Shown: positions 7,571-15,106 of the stretch, in pieces | Position numbering within the stretch: position 1 is the stretch's first letter | Layout of the letters: every line of letters starts with the position of its first letter | Assembly: GCA_015488485.1 (NCBI GenBank) | Contig: WFNR01000164.1 | Span: 1-49,502 of the forward strand | DNA: 49,502 nucleotides | Reading direction: 5' to 3' | DNA from: Cyclobacteriaceae bacterium | GTDB taxonomy: Bacteria > Bacteroidota > Bacteroidia > Cytophagales > Cyclobacteriaceae | The notes under the pieces: model-generated | Database searches by the model: none | Seen by the model: only the letters and a program-made list of their open reading frames with translations | What the model was told of the DNA's origin: nothing | Program-made: the position numbers and the translations under genes

Positions 7571-10168
7571 TTAATCATTTTTTAACAAAATAGCATTAAA
7601 CAGCAGTTTGTAGCTGGCGCGTGGCTGCCCCCTGAACTGCGGCCGGAAACCGAAGAGCACCACACGGCCGCTGCCCAGCTTCACCTCCATTACCGCCCCT
7701 TTGTTTTTCAGGTAGCGGTTTTGTCCCAACGCCCAACCACTCATCAGGATGTCGCGGTCGGCATAGCGGGCTACCACCTTCACCTCGGGGCGTGGTGGTG
7801 CCTGGGTGTCTTCGCGGCCGCCTTCACCTTTTTGCGATTTCACCACCGTTTTAAAAGCCCGTGAGCGGGCAAACGAAGCGGCAATCTCCGGTTGCATACC
7901 GTAGGCCACCGCCTGGGTGGTATCTACTTTTACCCGCACCAGCGAGCCGGGTATAAAAAACTGATTGGGCCGCGTGCCGGCCACTACATTCTGTACCGGC
8001 AAGCCAAACTGCGCGATGGCAAAGTCGGAGGCGGCATCGAGAGTGATCAGGGTGCCGCCTTGCTCGACATACTTTTTCAACCGGTAAGCGCCCTCAAGCC
8101 CCATGCCTCCGGTATATTCAGGCGGCATAGTACCGGGGGCGTGACCGTTGAGTATCCGCTGCGGACTTTGCGAGGGTATGATAATAGCCGTATAAGCCGA
8201 CAGGTCGCGGCTGTGCATATCGGCATCGTGCAGGGTGTCCACGGCAAAGCCATGCTGCTGCAACATCCAGCGCGTCCAGCCTTCGTCTATATTGGCCACC
8301 CAGGATTTGTAGATACCCACTTTGATGGCCGGCAAGGGCTTTGATTGCGCCCCGGGCCGCTGTGCCAGCCGGTAGAAATCAAGCCCCAGTTCGGTTGCCA
8401 GTTCGTTCACCCGGCTGGCAGCCCCGGCAGTATCGGCCACCCAGAAGCTACCGGCCGGGTGTGTCAGTTTGCCCTGGCGGTAGGGTTGCTGCAAGCGGTA
8501 CACCGTCAAGCCGGCCTGTTTTAGTCTGTTCATAGCGGTATAGCTGTTGTTTTGTCGCGGCCACCACAGATAGCCGGCCTCCCCCTTGCCGATAACCCGG
8601 CCGGCCTCAGCTACTACGGTATCTACAGGCTCGGTTTTGGCCTCGAAAGGTTCGGTGATACGGTCTATTGCCACGCCCATTTGCATAGGCAACGTCCAGC
8701 CGGCCAGGTCGTAAGGCGGCATGGGCGGCCCACCGGGGTAGCGGTACTGGTTGGGGTATTCCTGCTTCTCCATCAGGTCTTCCAGAAAAGGGCGAAAAGC
8801 CTGGGCCCCATAGGCTATCAGGGTGCCGGCCGGATATTCCTTGTCGCCAGCCTTAAATTTTTTCGTGGCGCGGTGCACCTCTACACCACCCAGCAGCAGA
8901 ATATTGGCCAGGTTACGCGCCTCCCCGCTATCCCACTGACTGGGGCTGAAGATATAGGCATAGACGGTATTGTCGCCCGTTTTTTCAATGGCATCGCGAC
9001 CCATGCGGTAGATGTTGTAGAGCAGGTCTTCTCTGCGGTCGGCTGCGAAATCGAGGATGCCCATCGAAGCGGTGATCATATAGTCCACCGCATCACGAAA
9101 GTGCGACTCGCCACCCCGCCACGGGTAAGGGTAGAACACCTCAGTGCCATTGGTAGCACGGCCGGCCACCGATTTGGGTATGGAGTCGGGGTCGTAATAA
9201 CGGGGGGTGGGTGTGCGGTGCGCCACCTCGGTAAGAATACCGATCATGTTGTGGAAGTACGGGGCCGTACGCATGCCGCCATTCCACCACATGCTGAAAT
9301 TGGTGCCTGAGATCACTCCGGGCATTTTCTTCATGGCAAAGCGTTCGGCCATGGCGGTGCCCACCAAGTTCACACCGGTGGTTACCCCGGGGTGGATGCG
9401 CGGATTGACCGGGCTGCGGAAGGGCGGCAGAAAAATGCGTGCCCAGGCCGGTGAGGTCTGGTGATGGTTGTGCACGATTTGCGGATACCACTCACGGTAC
9501 AGCACATGGGTAGCGGCCCGGGTCTCGGGCATGTTGTTCATAAACCAGTCGCGGTTATTGTCGTGCCCCACATATTTCTGATACAGGATAGGCGGGTCGG
9601 TGGTCTCCCAGGGGGTGCCCAGGTTACGCTCGTACCAGGTGGCCACTATCTCCAGCCCATCGGGGTTGATAACCGGACACAGCAGTATAATCACGTTGTC
9701 GCGTATCTTCTGCATCTCAGGGCTCTCTTCACTCACCAGGCGCCAGGCCAGCTCGGAGGTCATCTGGGCGTGGGCGGCTTCACGGGCATGCATGCCTCCG
9801 TCAATCCACACTACGGCCTTGCCTTGCTGTGCCAACTGGCGGGCTTCTTGCGGACTTATGCGCGCCCGCGCCAGGTGTTCGCTGATACTGCGCCACTTGT
9901 CGAGCTGCTGCAGGTTGGCAGCCGATGAGATGAAAAACAACTTGATCGGCCGCCCCATCACCGAGCGGCCGATATCGATCATACGGATGCGGTTGGACGA
10001 GGCTACCAGCTTGTCGTAGTAAGTGAGCATCTGATCGTAGCGGGCCAGCTTGTAGTCGGCCCCTACACGAAAGCCGAACACCTCTTCCGGGGCAGGGATT
10101 TGCGCCCTAAGAGGGTTGGGAAAAAGTACGGCAAAAGCAAAAACGAAGGGAAGGAGATGTCTTTTCAT
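7571..10168 (-). CDS. Secreted M14-family zinc carboxypeptidase
   Basis: Predicted extracytoplasmic metallopeptidase of 865 aa. Signal peptide is residues 1-~22 (KRHLLPFVFAFAVLFPNPLRAQ). The M14 domain is roughly residues 40-380. Zinc ligands H127 and E130 are in GGMHAREAAH and the third is in VHNHHQ (H233 or H235/236). Substrate-binding residues N205-R206 are in NNRDWF, and the catalytic glutamate E314 is in GILTEVAH. The long C-terminal half (~390-865) resembles the glutamine-amidotransferase-like extension of large Bacteroidota M14 proteins. No type IX sorting tail is apparent. Family assignment is firm; the substrate is unknown. It is divergent from deoD, 85 bases apart. Confidence 0.9.
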   Translation of the reverse strand: MKRHLLPFVFAFAVLFPNPLRAQIPAPEEVFGFRVGADYKLARYDQMLTYYDKLVASSNRIRMIDIGRSVMGRPIKLFFISSAANLQQLDKWRSISEHLARARISPQEARQLAQQGKAVVWIDGGMHAREAAHAQMTSELAWRLVSEESPEMQKIRDNVIILLCPVINPDGLEIVATWYERNLGTPWETTDPPILYQKYVGHDNNRDWFMNNMPETRAATHVLYREWYPQIVHNHHQTSPAWARIFLPPFRSPVNPRIHPGVTTGVNLVGTAMAERFAMKKMPGVISGTNFSMWWNGGMRTAPYFHNMIGILTEVAHRTPTPRYYDPDSIPKSVAGRATNGTEVFYPYPWRGGESHFRDAVDYMITASMGILDFAADRREDLLYNIYRMGRDAIEKTGDNTVYAYIFSPSQWDSGEARNLANILLLGGVEVHRATKKFKAGDKEYPAGTLIAYGAQAFRPFLEDLMEKQEYPNQYRYPGGPPMPPYDLAGWTLPMQMGVAIDRITEPFEAKTEPVDTVVAEAGRVIGKGEAGYLWWPRQNNSYTAMNRLKQAGLTVYRLQQPYRQGKLTHPAGSFWVADTAGAASRVNELATELGLDFYRLAQRPGAQSKPLPAIKVGIYKSWVANIDEGWTRWMLQQHGFAVDTLHDADMHSRDLSAYTAIIIPSQSPQRILNGHAPGTMPPEYTGGMGLEGAYRLKKYVEQGGTLITLDAASDFAIAQFGLPVQNVVAGTRPNQFFIPGSLVRVKVDTTQAVAYGMQPEIAASFARSRAFKTVVKSQKGEGGREDTQAPPRPEVKVVARYADRDILMSGWALGQNRYLKNKGAVMEVKLGSGRVVLFGFRPQFRGQPRASYKLLFNAILLKND

Positions 10169-10212
10169 GGCAGGAAATATTGAATATCAGGGGCAAGTTA
10201 CATGCCGATAAG

Positions 10213-10239
10213 AAATAAATGTATTTATTTTACGTAAAA
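10213..10239. promoter_or_regulatory. Two overlapping palindromes between the M14 gene and deoD
   Basis: AAATAAAT-GT-ATTTATTT (10213-10230) is a perfect inverted repeat. It overlaps TTTTACGTAAAA (10228-10239), itself a perfect 12-bp palindrome. They fill the middle of the 85-base divergent intergenic region, where both promoters must lie, so an operator role is plausible. The sequences are AT-rich, which raises the chance of coincidence. Confidence 0.4.
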
Positions 10240-10253
10240 GGTAGCCAGACGAC

Positions 10254-10949
10254 ATGACCATACATATCTCCGCCAAGCCACAGGACATAGCCGAAACCGT
10301 ATTGCTGCCGGGCGACCCGCTGCGCGCCCGCGGCATAGCCGAGACCTATCTGGAAGATGTGGTATGCTATAGCGAGGTGCGTGGTATGCTGGGCTTTACC
10401 GGCACCTGGCAAGGCAAGCGCGTTTCGGTGCAGGGCACCGGTATGGGTATGCCCAGCACGGCTATCTATGTGCACGAACTGCTAGCCCTGGGCGCCAGGC
10501 GCCTGATAAGAGTGGGCACCTGTGGCGCCTATCACCGCCACCTCGATATTGGCAGCCTGATTATTGCCATGTCGGCCTGCACCGATTCGGCCATTAACCG
10601 CCATATTTTTTTCAATAAGGACTATGCCCCTACGGCCTCCTTCCGCCTGTTGCAACAGGCCGTACAGGTGGCTACCGAGCAGGGCCTGGAGGTACAGGTA
10701 GGCAGCGTACTCTCCAGTGATGCTTTTTACAATAGCCAGACCGAACACTGGAAGACCTGGGCTGCTTACGGGGTGCTGGGGGTTGAGATGGAAACAGCCG
10801 CCCTTTACACGCTGGCCGCCCGCCAGCAGGCCGAAGCGCTCACCATCCTGACAGTAAGTGATAACCTGGTAACCGGTCAACTGGCTACGGCCGAAGAACG
10901 GCAGAATAATTTCGACAAGATGGCCGGTATTGCCCTGCAACTGGTGTAA
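10254..10949 (+). CDS. deoD: Purine-nucleoside phosphorylase, DeoD type
   Basis: Phosphorolysis of purine (deoxy)nucleosides to base and (deoxy)ribose-1-phosphate in nucleoside salvage. At 231 aa it is just under the usual ~235-240. The hexameric DeoD-type family is shown by the phosphate-binding [10 protein letters not shown] near the N-terminus, [15 protein letters not shown], the ribose-binding [10 protein letters not shown], and the purine-site VSDNLVTG carrying the catalytic Asp. The final ~15 codons and the next ~20 bases are duplicated about 660 bases downstream (see the repeat). It is divergent from the M14 peptidase. Confidence 0.95.
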   Translation: MTIHISAKPQDIAETVLLPGDPLRARGIAETYLEDVVCYSEVRGMLGFTGTWQGKRVSVQGTGMGMPSTAIYVHELLALGARRLIRVGTCGAYHRHLDIGSLIIAMSACTDSAINRHIFFNKDYAPTASFRLLQQAVQVATEQGLEVQVGSVLSSDAFYNSQTEHWKTWAAYGVLGVEMETAALYTLAARQQAEALTILTVSDNLVTGQLATAEERQNNFDKMAGIALQLV

Positions 10950-10970
10950 GAGGGAAAGGAGCCGGCCGCA
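10903..10970 (+). repeat. Direct repeat, copy 1: deoD 3' end and following bases
   Basis: This functional copy covers the last codons of deoD ([14 protein letters not shown], stop) and about 20 bases after it, ending in GCCGGCCGCA. It aligns with 11563-11629. The two flank the toxin-antitoxin genes. Confidence 0.85.
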
Positions 10971-11008
10971 AGAAAGCAGCCATTTCGCAGGCACAACTTT
11001 TTTGCCTA

Positions 11009-11043
11009 TTATTGCGTTAACACCGTTGCAATAACTATTTATG
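11009..11043 (+). promoter_or_regulatory. Toxin-antitoxin promoter and candidate operator
   Basis: A perfect 7-bp inverted repeat TTATTGC (11009-11015) / GCAATAA (11028-11034) with a 12-base spacer lies between a possible -33 TTG (11012-11014) and a near-consensus -7 box TATTTATG (11036-11043; consensus TAnnTTTG, one mismatch). The spacing between boxes is 21. The antitoxin ATG is at 11057. An inverted repeat between promoter boxes is where an autoregulating antitoxin would bind; binding is inferred. Confidence 0.5.
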
Positions 11044-11056
11044 ACATCGGTAAGAT

Positions 11057-11257
11057 ATGGGCGCACCAGGACAACAATTCATTACTGACGACCAAGGCAA
11101 AAAAGTGGCGGTTATTCTTCCAATTGAGGAATATAAAAAAATGATGGAAGAACTGGAAGAGTTGGAAGACATACGGCTTTACGACCAGGCAAAAAAAGAG
11201 GATGATGGTAAACGGTTACTTTTAAGTGACTATCTTAAGAAGCGCCAAACCAAATAA
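11057..11257 (+). CDS. Antitoxin, Phd/YefM-like (RelE partner)
   Basis: A 66-aa acidic protein. The N-terminal half (QFITDDQGKKVAVILPIEEYKKMMEELEELEDIRLYDQ) matches the Phd/YefM/RelB-like pattern of a short beta region (VAVILPIEEY) followed by long charged helices. The C-terminal tail (about 45-66) is lysine-rich and would wrap the toxin. The stop overlaps the toxin start by one base (TAATG), the normal antitoxin-first order. The protein likely neutralises the toxin and represses the operon. The exact subfamily is uncertain. Confidence 0.85.
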   Translation: MGAPGQQFITDDQGKKVAVILPIEEYKKMMEELEELEDIRLYDQAKKEDDGKRLLLSDYLKKRQTK

Positions 11258-11514
11258 TGGCTGCCTATACGGTACAAATAACCAAAAATGTAGAAAAGGT
11301 ATTAGACAGGCTCCCTGATCGTATCGTATATCCTATCCTGGAAAGAATTGCCGATCTGGCAAATAACCCAAGACCCAAAGGTTGTAAAAAACTAAGAGGC
11401 CGCAACGGCTATCGTTTTCGGCAGGGAAATTACCGGATTATCTATGAGATTTTTGATAGTGAACTGGTAGTAGTCATCATCGCAGTCGGACATCGAAAAG
11501 ACATTTGTCTATAG
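11257..11514 (+). CDS. Toxin, RelE/ParE superfamily
   Basis: An 85-aa basic protein with the RelE fold signature. VQITKNVEKVLDRLP (helix 1) is followed by a second helix, then NPRPKGCKKLRG, the YRFRQGNYRIIYEI strands, and the terminal VGHRKDICL motif. In this family the C-terminal GHRKDIY-like motif and the basic residues in the central strands contribute to ribosome-dependent mRNA cleavage. Here R and K are kept, and the aromatic that usually follows is replaced by C. ParE-type gyrase inhibition cannot be excluded from sequence alone. Its ATG overlaps the antitoxin stop. Confidence 0.88.
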   Translation: MAAYTVQITKNVEKVLDRLPDRIVYPILERIADLANNPRPKGCKKLRGRNGYRFRQGNYRIIYEIFDSELVVVIIAVGHRKDICL

Positions 11515-11562
11515 CCTGTTTTTTTGAAAGTTCACATTTCCCGGCAAGCAATATGCTGCGCA

Positions 11563-11629
11563 GCAATAATTTTGATAAAATGACCCGTATTACCCTGCAA
11601 CTGGTGTAAGAGGAAAGGTGCCGGCCGCA
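11563..11629 (+). repeat. Direct repeat, copy 2: decayed deoD 3' end
   Basis: Aligns base for base with 10903-10950 at an offset of 660, including the stop codon. Over the 46 bases ending at 11610 there are six differences, three of them synonymous; the encoded tail reads NNFDKMTRITLQLV, stop. After the stop the two copies continue to match through GCCGGCCGCA with a one-base gap. There is no upstream reading frame, so this is a remnant and not a gene. Confidence 0.85.
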
Positions 11630-11841
11630 GGGGAGCGGCATCATCGTCTGCATCCCTGCGGAAATGTAGGTAAAAAAAAGAATTATAAGTCCATACTGAG
11701 AGGCTGATTTAATTGGAGATTTCCAGTGCTACACGTACCAGATTACCTTCCTATATAAAAAAAGAAATTGTTATGCGTGCATACTATTTTCAGGAAATTC
11801 CTATTTTTATGTGCGCATACCAAGGTGCCGGATAAGGGCAC
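11630..11841. other. Gene-free region with clustered palindromes
   Basis: No credible gene. The structure worth noting is at 11772-11819: TATGC-GT-GCATA, then AGGAA-A-TTCCT (11792-11802), then TATGTGCGCATA (11808-11819). The two outer elements are imperfect inverted copies of each other, with the middle palindrome near the centre of symmetry. No function is assigned. Confidence 0.5.
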
Positions 11842-11877
11842 AAAAAAAGGCTTCTACAAGAATGTTTGCAGAAGCCT
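11842..11877 (-). terminator. Intrinsic terminator of tRNA-Phe
   Basis: On the minus strand AGGCTTCT (11877-11870) pairs with AGAAGCCT (11855-11848). An inner stem (TGCAA with TTGTA, one G-T pair) extends the helix to about 13 bp around a 6-base loop. The 3' arm runs into a T-run (complement of 11842-11848). It lies 8 bases after the mature tRNA 3' end. Confidence 0.85.
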
Positions 11878-11884
11878 GGCGGTG

Positions 11885-11957
11885 TGGTGATGAGTGGATT
11901 CGAACCACCGACACACGGATTTTCAGTCCGATGCTCTACCAACTGAGCTACATCACC
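11885..11957 (-). tRNA. tRNA-Phe (anticodon GAA)
   Basis: A 73-nt cloverleaf on the minus strand. The acceptor stem is GGTGATG / CATCACC, the D-arm GCTCAGTTGGTAGAGC, and the anticodon arm CGGACTGAAAATCCG with GAA. The T-arm contains GGTTCGAATCC. Discriminator is A at 11885. The CCA end is not encoded (ACAC follows), so it must be added enzymatically. It has its own promoter and terminator, making a single-gene unit. Confidence 0.97.
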
Positions 11958-11973
11958 ATCCGAATTGGACGTG

Positions 11974-12006
11974 CAAAGGTAATATAAATAAAGGTTTGAA
12001 GCCAAA
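11974..12006 (-). promoter_or_regulatory. tRNA-Phe promoter
   Basis: On the minus strand TTTG (12006-12003), a 21-base spacer and TACCTTTG (11981-11974) match the Bacteroidota TTTG / TAnnTTTG promoter. The -7 box lies 16 bases before the mature tRNA, leaving a short 5' leader for RNase P to remove. Confidence 0.7.
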
Positions 12007-12042
12007 ACATAATTTTAAAAAACACCAACTAACTGCAACAAT

Positions 12043-13374
12043 ATGACGACTTACGTAGCACAAGTGATCTTTCTATTGCTGCTGGCCGTAGCAGGCTGGT
12101 TGCTGGCCAGGCGTATCCGGTTTATCAAGGCAGCCATCGGGCTGGGCAAACCCGAGCAGCGCACCGACCATCCGGCAGCCCGCTGGCGCAATATGCTGCT
12201 GGTGGCTTTCGGGCAGCGCAAGATGTTCAAGAAGCCCATACCCGCCCTGCTGCACCTGTTTGTCTATGTAGGCTTTCTGCTTATCAATATCGAGGTGCTG
12301 GAGATAATCATTGACGGGCTGGCGGGCACGCACCGTATCTTTGCCCCATACCTGGGCCACGCCTACACCTGGCTGCTCAACTTCTTCGAATTGCTGGCCG
12401 TGTTGGTGATGGCAGCCTGTGTCATTTTCCTGATCCGCAGGAATATCATCAAGGTGCCGCGCTTTCACAAGCCGGAGATGCGCCACTGGCCTTACCTGGA
12501 CGCCAACCTGATCCTGATTTTTGAGATTTTGCTGGTGCTGGCCATCCTGAACATGAATGCGGCCGATCAGTTGTTGCAGGCCCGTGGGGTGGCACACTAC
12601 ACCCCTACCGGCAAGTTGCTGTTCAGCAGCTTTTTTATGCCCCCGCTGCAAGGCTTGTCGACCCCCGTACTGGTAGCCATGGAACGCTTCTTCTGGTGGT
12701 TTCATATTGCCGGCATCCTGGCCTTTGCGGTGTACGTAACCTACTCCAAACACCTGCATATCTTCATGGCTTTCCCCAACACCTGGTATGCCGATTTGCA
12801 GCCCAAAGGCAAGATGAGCAACATGGAGGTGGTGACCAACGAGGTGAAAATGATGCTGGGCCTGCAGCCCACCCAGGAGGCCGCCCCACCCCCCGAGGAG
12901 ATAGGCCGCTTTGGCGCCAAAGATGTAACCGACCTGAGCTGGAAAAGCCTGATGGATGCCTTTACCTGCACCGAGTGCGGGCGCTGCACGGCCGAATGCC
13001 CGGCCAACCTGACCGGCAAAAAGCTCTCGCCCCGCAAGATTATGATGGATACGCGCGACCGCGCTGAAGAGCTGGCACGCCTGCAACTGACTGGCAACGG
13101 CACAGACGACCCGCATACCCTGCTGGACAATTTCATTAGCCGCGAAGAGCTGCATGCCTGCACCACCTGCAACGCCTGTGTAGAGGCTTGCCCGGTGCTG
13201 ATCAACCCGCTGCGCATCATCCTTGACCTGCGCAGATACCTGGTAATGGAAGAAAGCAGCGCCCCGGCCGAGTGGAATGCCATGTTTCAAAATATCGAAA
13301 CCAGCTTTAACCCCTGGAAGTTCGCCCCGACCGACCGCTTTAAATGGGCCGATGAGATGAAAAGCAACAATTAA
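12043..13374 (+). CDS. Membrane-anchored 4Fe-4S oxidoreductase subunit (Hdr/nitrate-reductase-gamma-like)
   Basis: 443 aa. The N-terminal ~245 residues hold about five membrane segments (near 4-22, 65-90, 108-131, 152-172 and 212-234), with histidines such as H71 and H221 that could bind haem, resembling the cytochrome b subunits of HdrE/NarI type. The soluble C-terminal part has two [4Fe-4S] motifs: C309, C312, C315, C319 (CTECGRCTAECP) and C373, C376, C379, C383 (CTTCNACVEACP). The protein probably passes electrons between a soluble partner and the quinone pool. The next gene, a CCG-domain protein, is the expected partner. The physiological donor is not evident. Confidence 0.85.
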   Translation: MTTYVAQVIFLLLLAVAGWLLARRIRFIKAAIGLGKPEQRTDHPAARWRNMLLVAFGQRKMFKKPIPALLHLFVYVGFLLINIEVLEIIIDGLAGTHRIFAPYLGHAYTWLLNFFELLAVLVMAACVIFLIRRNIIKVPRFHKPEMRHWPYLDANLILIFEILLVLAILNMNAADQLLQARGVAHYTPTGKLLFSSFFMPPLQGLSTPVLVAMERFFWWFHIAGILAFAVYVTYSKHLHIFMAFPNTWYADLQPKGKMSNMEVVTNEVKMMLGLQPTQEAAPPPEEIGRFGAKDVTDLSWKSLMDAFTCTECGRCTAECPANLTGKKLSPRKIMMDTRDRAEELARLQLTGNGTDDPHTLLDNFISREELHACTTCNACVEACPVLINPLRIILDLRRYLVMEESSAPAEWNAMFQNIETSFNPWKFAPTDRFKWADEMKSNN

Positions 13375-13433
13375 TACCTTCAATCACAACAATAGTTATT
13401 ATACAAAGTTCCAAACCTATTAAATATAAACTC

Positions 13434-14234
13434 ATGTCAAATTCTGCAACAATCAATATACCCACCATGGCCGAGTTGGCTGCCAGGGGCGAAGCGCCCG
13501 AGATCCTGTTCTGGGTAGGCTGTGCCGGCTCCTACGATGAACGCTACAAGTCTGTCACCAAAGCCTTTGTCGAGATTCTCAACAAGGTAGGCATCCGCTT
13601 TGCCGTGTTGGGCGAAGAAGAAACCTGCACCGGAGACCCCGCCAGGCGAGCCGGCAATGAGTTTCTCTTTCAGATGCAAGCCATGGCCAATATACAGGTG
13701 CTCAACGGCTACGGCATCAAAAAGATCGTTACCGCCTGTCCGCACTGCTTCAACACCATCAAAAACGAATACCCCGACCTGGGGGGTGAATACGAGGTGC
13801 TGCACCATGCCGAATTTCTGCAGCAGCTAATCGATGCCGGTAAAATAAAAATGACCGATGGCAGCACCTATCAGGGACAGAAGATCACCTATCACGACTC
13901 CTGCTACCTGGGGCGGGCCAACGATATCTACGAAGCACCGCGCAGCGTACTGGCAGCCCTGGACGCCCAACTGGTGGAAATGAAACGCTGCCGTACCAAT
14001 GGCCTGTGCTGCGGTGCCGGGGGTGCCCAGATGTTTAAGGAGGCCGAGCCGGGTAAGAAAGAGATCAATGCCGAGCGGGCCGATGATGTGGTAGCCAGCG
14101 GAGCCGACATAGTGGCCACCGCCTGCCCCTTTTGCATGACCATGCTGCAAGACGGCCTGCGGCATAACTACGAAGAAAAAGGCATCAAAGTGCTGGATTT
14201 GGCTCAATTGCTGAACAGCCGGGATAAAGGGTGA
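13434..14234 (+). CDS. CCG-domain Fe-S protein, HdrB/LutA-like
   Basis: 266 aa, soluble, with two cysteine-rich CCG-type domains. The first has C30, C65 and CPHC (102-105); the second has C157, CCG (192-194) and CPFC (231-234). In HdrB these motifs bind non-cubane [4Fe-4S] clusters; in LutA and GlpC relatives they form electron-transfer subunits. It lies 59 bases after the membrane subunit, so the two likely form one complex. Heterodisulfide (CoM-S-S-CoB) is not expected in this phylum, so the real substrate or redox partner is unknown. Cysteine spacing supports a functional protein. Confidence 0.85.
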   Translation: MSNSATINIPTMAELAARGEAPEILFWVGCAGSYDERYKSVTKAFVEILNKVGIRFAVLGEEETCTGDPARRAGNEFLFQMQAMANIQVLNGYGIKKIVTACPHCFNTIKNEYPDLGGEYEVLHHAEFLQQLIDAGKIKMTDGSTYQGQKITYHDSCYLGRANDIYEAPRSVLAALDAQLVEMKRCRTNGLCCGAGGAQMFKEAEPGKKEINAERADDVVASGADIVATACPFCMTMLQDGLRHNYEEKGIKVLDLAQLLNSRDKG

Positions 14235-14960
14235 AGCGGGGATGCGTATATGCGTGGATGCGGAAATGCGGGGAAGCGGGTTTTAGCTCGAAGCCTGCGT
14301 GCCGTAGGCAGGCTCGAAGCCCGTGTGCCGCAGTCAGGCACGAAGCTACTAGTGGGCGGATATCCCCTTTAGGGGAATAAGGGGGCGCAGGTGGGTAACG
14401 GAGGTCTGAGAAAAGATGTCTGATGACATAAAAATCTAAAACCAGCAGCCATCAATCTGTAATATGAAATCCTAACCGCAAAGGGCGCAAAGGTGACGCA
14501 GAGGGCGCCAAGGGGCTAAGCGGAAATGCGAATATGCGTGGATGCGGAAAAGTGTAGAAGCGAAGAAGCGGGTTTTAGCTCGAAGCCTGCGTGCCGTAGG
14601 CAGGCTCGAAGCATGCGTGCCGTAGGTAGGCTGGAAGCTACTAGTGGGCGGATATCCCCTTTAGGGGAATAAGAGGGCGCGGAGGGGTAACGGAGGCCTG
14701 ATAAAAGATATCTGATGACGGATAAATCTAAAAATAACGGCCGTCAATCTGCAATATGAAATCCTAACCACAAAGGGCGCAAAGGTGACGCAGAGGGTGC
14801 CAAGTGGCTAAGCGTATATGCGGGGATGCGGAAAAGCGGGGAAGTGGGGAAGCGAAAATGCAGGTTTTAGCCCGCCTGGCCGCGGGCAGGCTGGAGGCTG
14901 GAAGCTGATAGCGGGCCGGGCCTCCCCACTAGGGGATTGAAGGAGTGCAAGGGGCTGATA
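14235..14960 (+). repeat. Tandem ~290-bp intergenic repeat, about 2.5 copies
   Basis: Starts right after the preceding stop codon. Copy A is about 14235-14519, copy B about 14520-14812, and a diverged, shortened copy C about 14813-14960. The period is 292 (for example TTTTAGCTCGAAGCC at 14281 and 14573, third match near 14864). Each unit contains, in order: a run of ATGCG-spaced microrepeats; GCCTGC/GCAGGC and related hairpins; a CCCCTTTAGGGG palindrome; and a CGCAAAGGGCGCAAAGG-type micro-repeat. Open frames across it are not credible genes. Confidence 0.85.
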
Positions 14961-15106
14961 GCTACGAATCAAAATTAAGAAACGGAACACAATAAAAAAT
15001 CTAAAAAAGGAAAGGCCGGCCTGCCGGCCGACCTCCCAAACTGCCATGCTACATGTACAGCTTAACTCAAAACTCTCATAAAGAAATCAGTTTGAAAGTT
15101 TTTCGT
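14961..15106. other. Gene-free stretch after the tandem repeat
   Basis: No gene is seen. It contains the terminator of the minus-strand spondin gene. Confidence 0.5.
15003..15029 (-). terminator. Probable terminator of the spondin lipoprotein gene
   Basis: GGCCGGC (15014-15020) and GCCGGCC (15023-15029) form a GC-rich 7-bp stem. Read on the minus strand it is followed by TTTCCTTTTTT (15013-15003). It lies about 80 bases after the minus-strand stop at 15107, the expected side. Confidence 0.6.

Noticed and set aside
12073-13383. Long (436-aa) minus-strand ORF opposite the membrane Fe-S gene
   Set aside because: Shadow frame: rich in G, H, Q and without domains. The plus-strand gene has intact Fe-S motifs.
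14461-14520. CRISPR-like array suggested by the regular CGCAAAGG spacing
   Set aside because: Units are 8-11 bases without unique spacers, and the larger period is 292 bp. No cas genes are present.
14808-15047. 79-aa minus-strand ORF over the tandem repeat
   Set aside because: It runs through repeat DNA, with low-complexity composition (FRFFIVFRF), and no homologous frame is kept in the other repeat copies.
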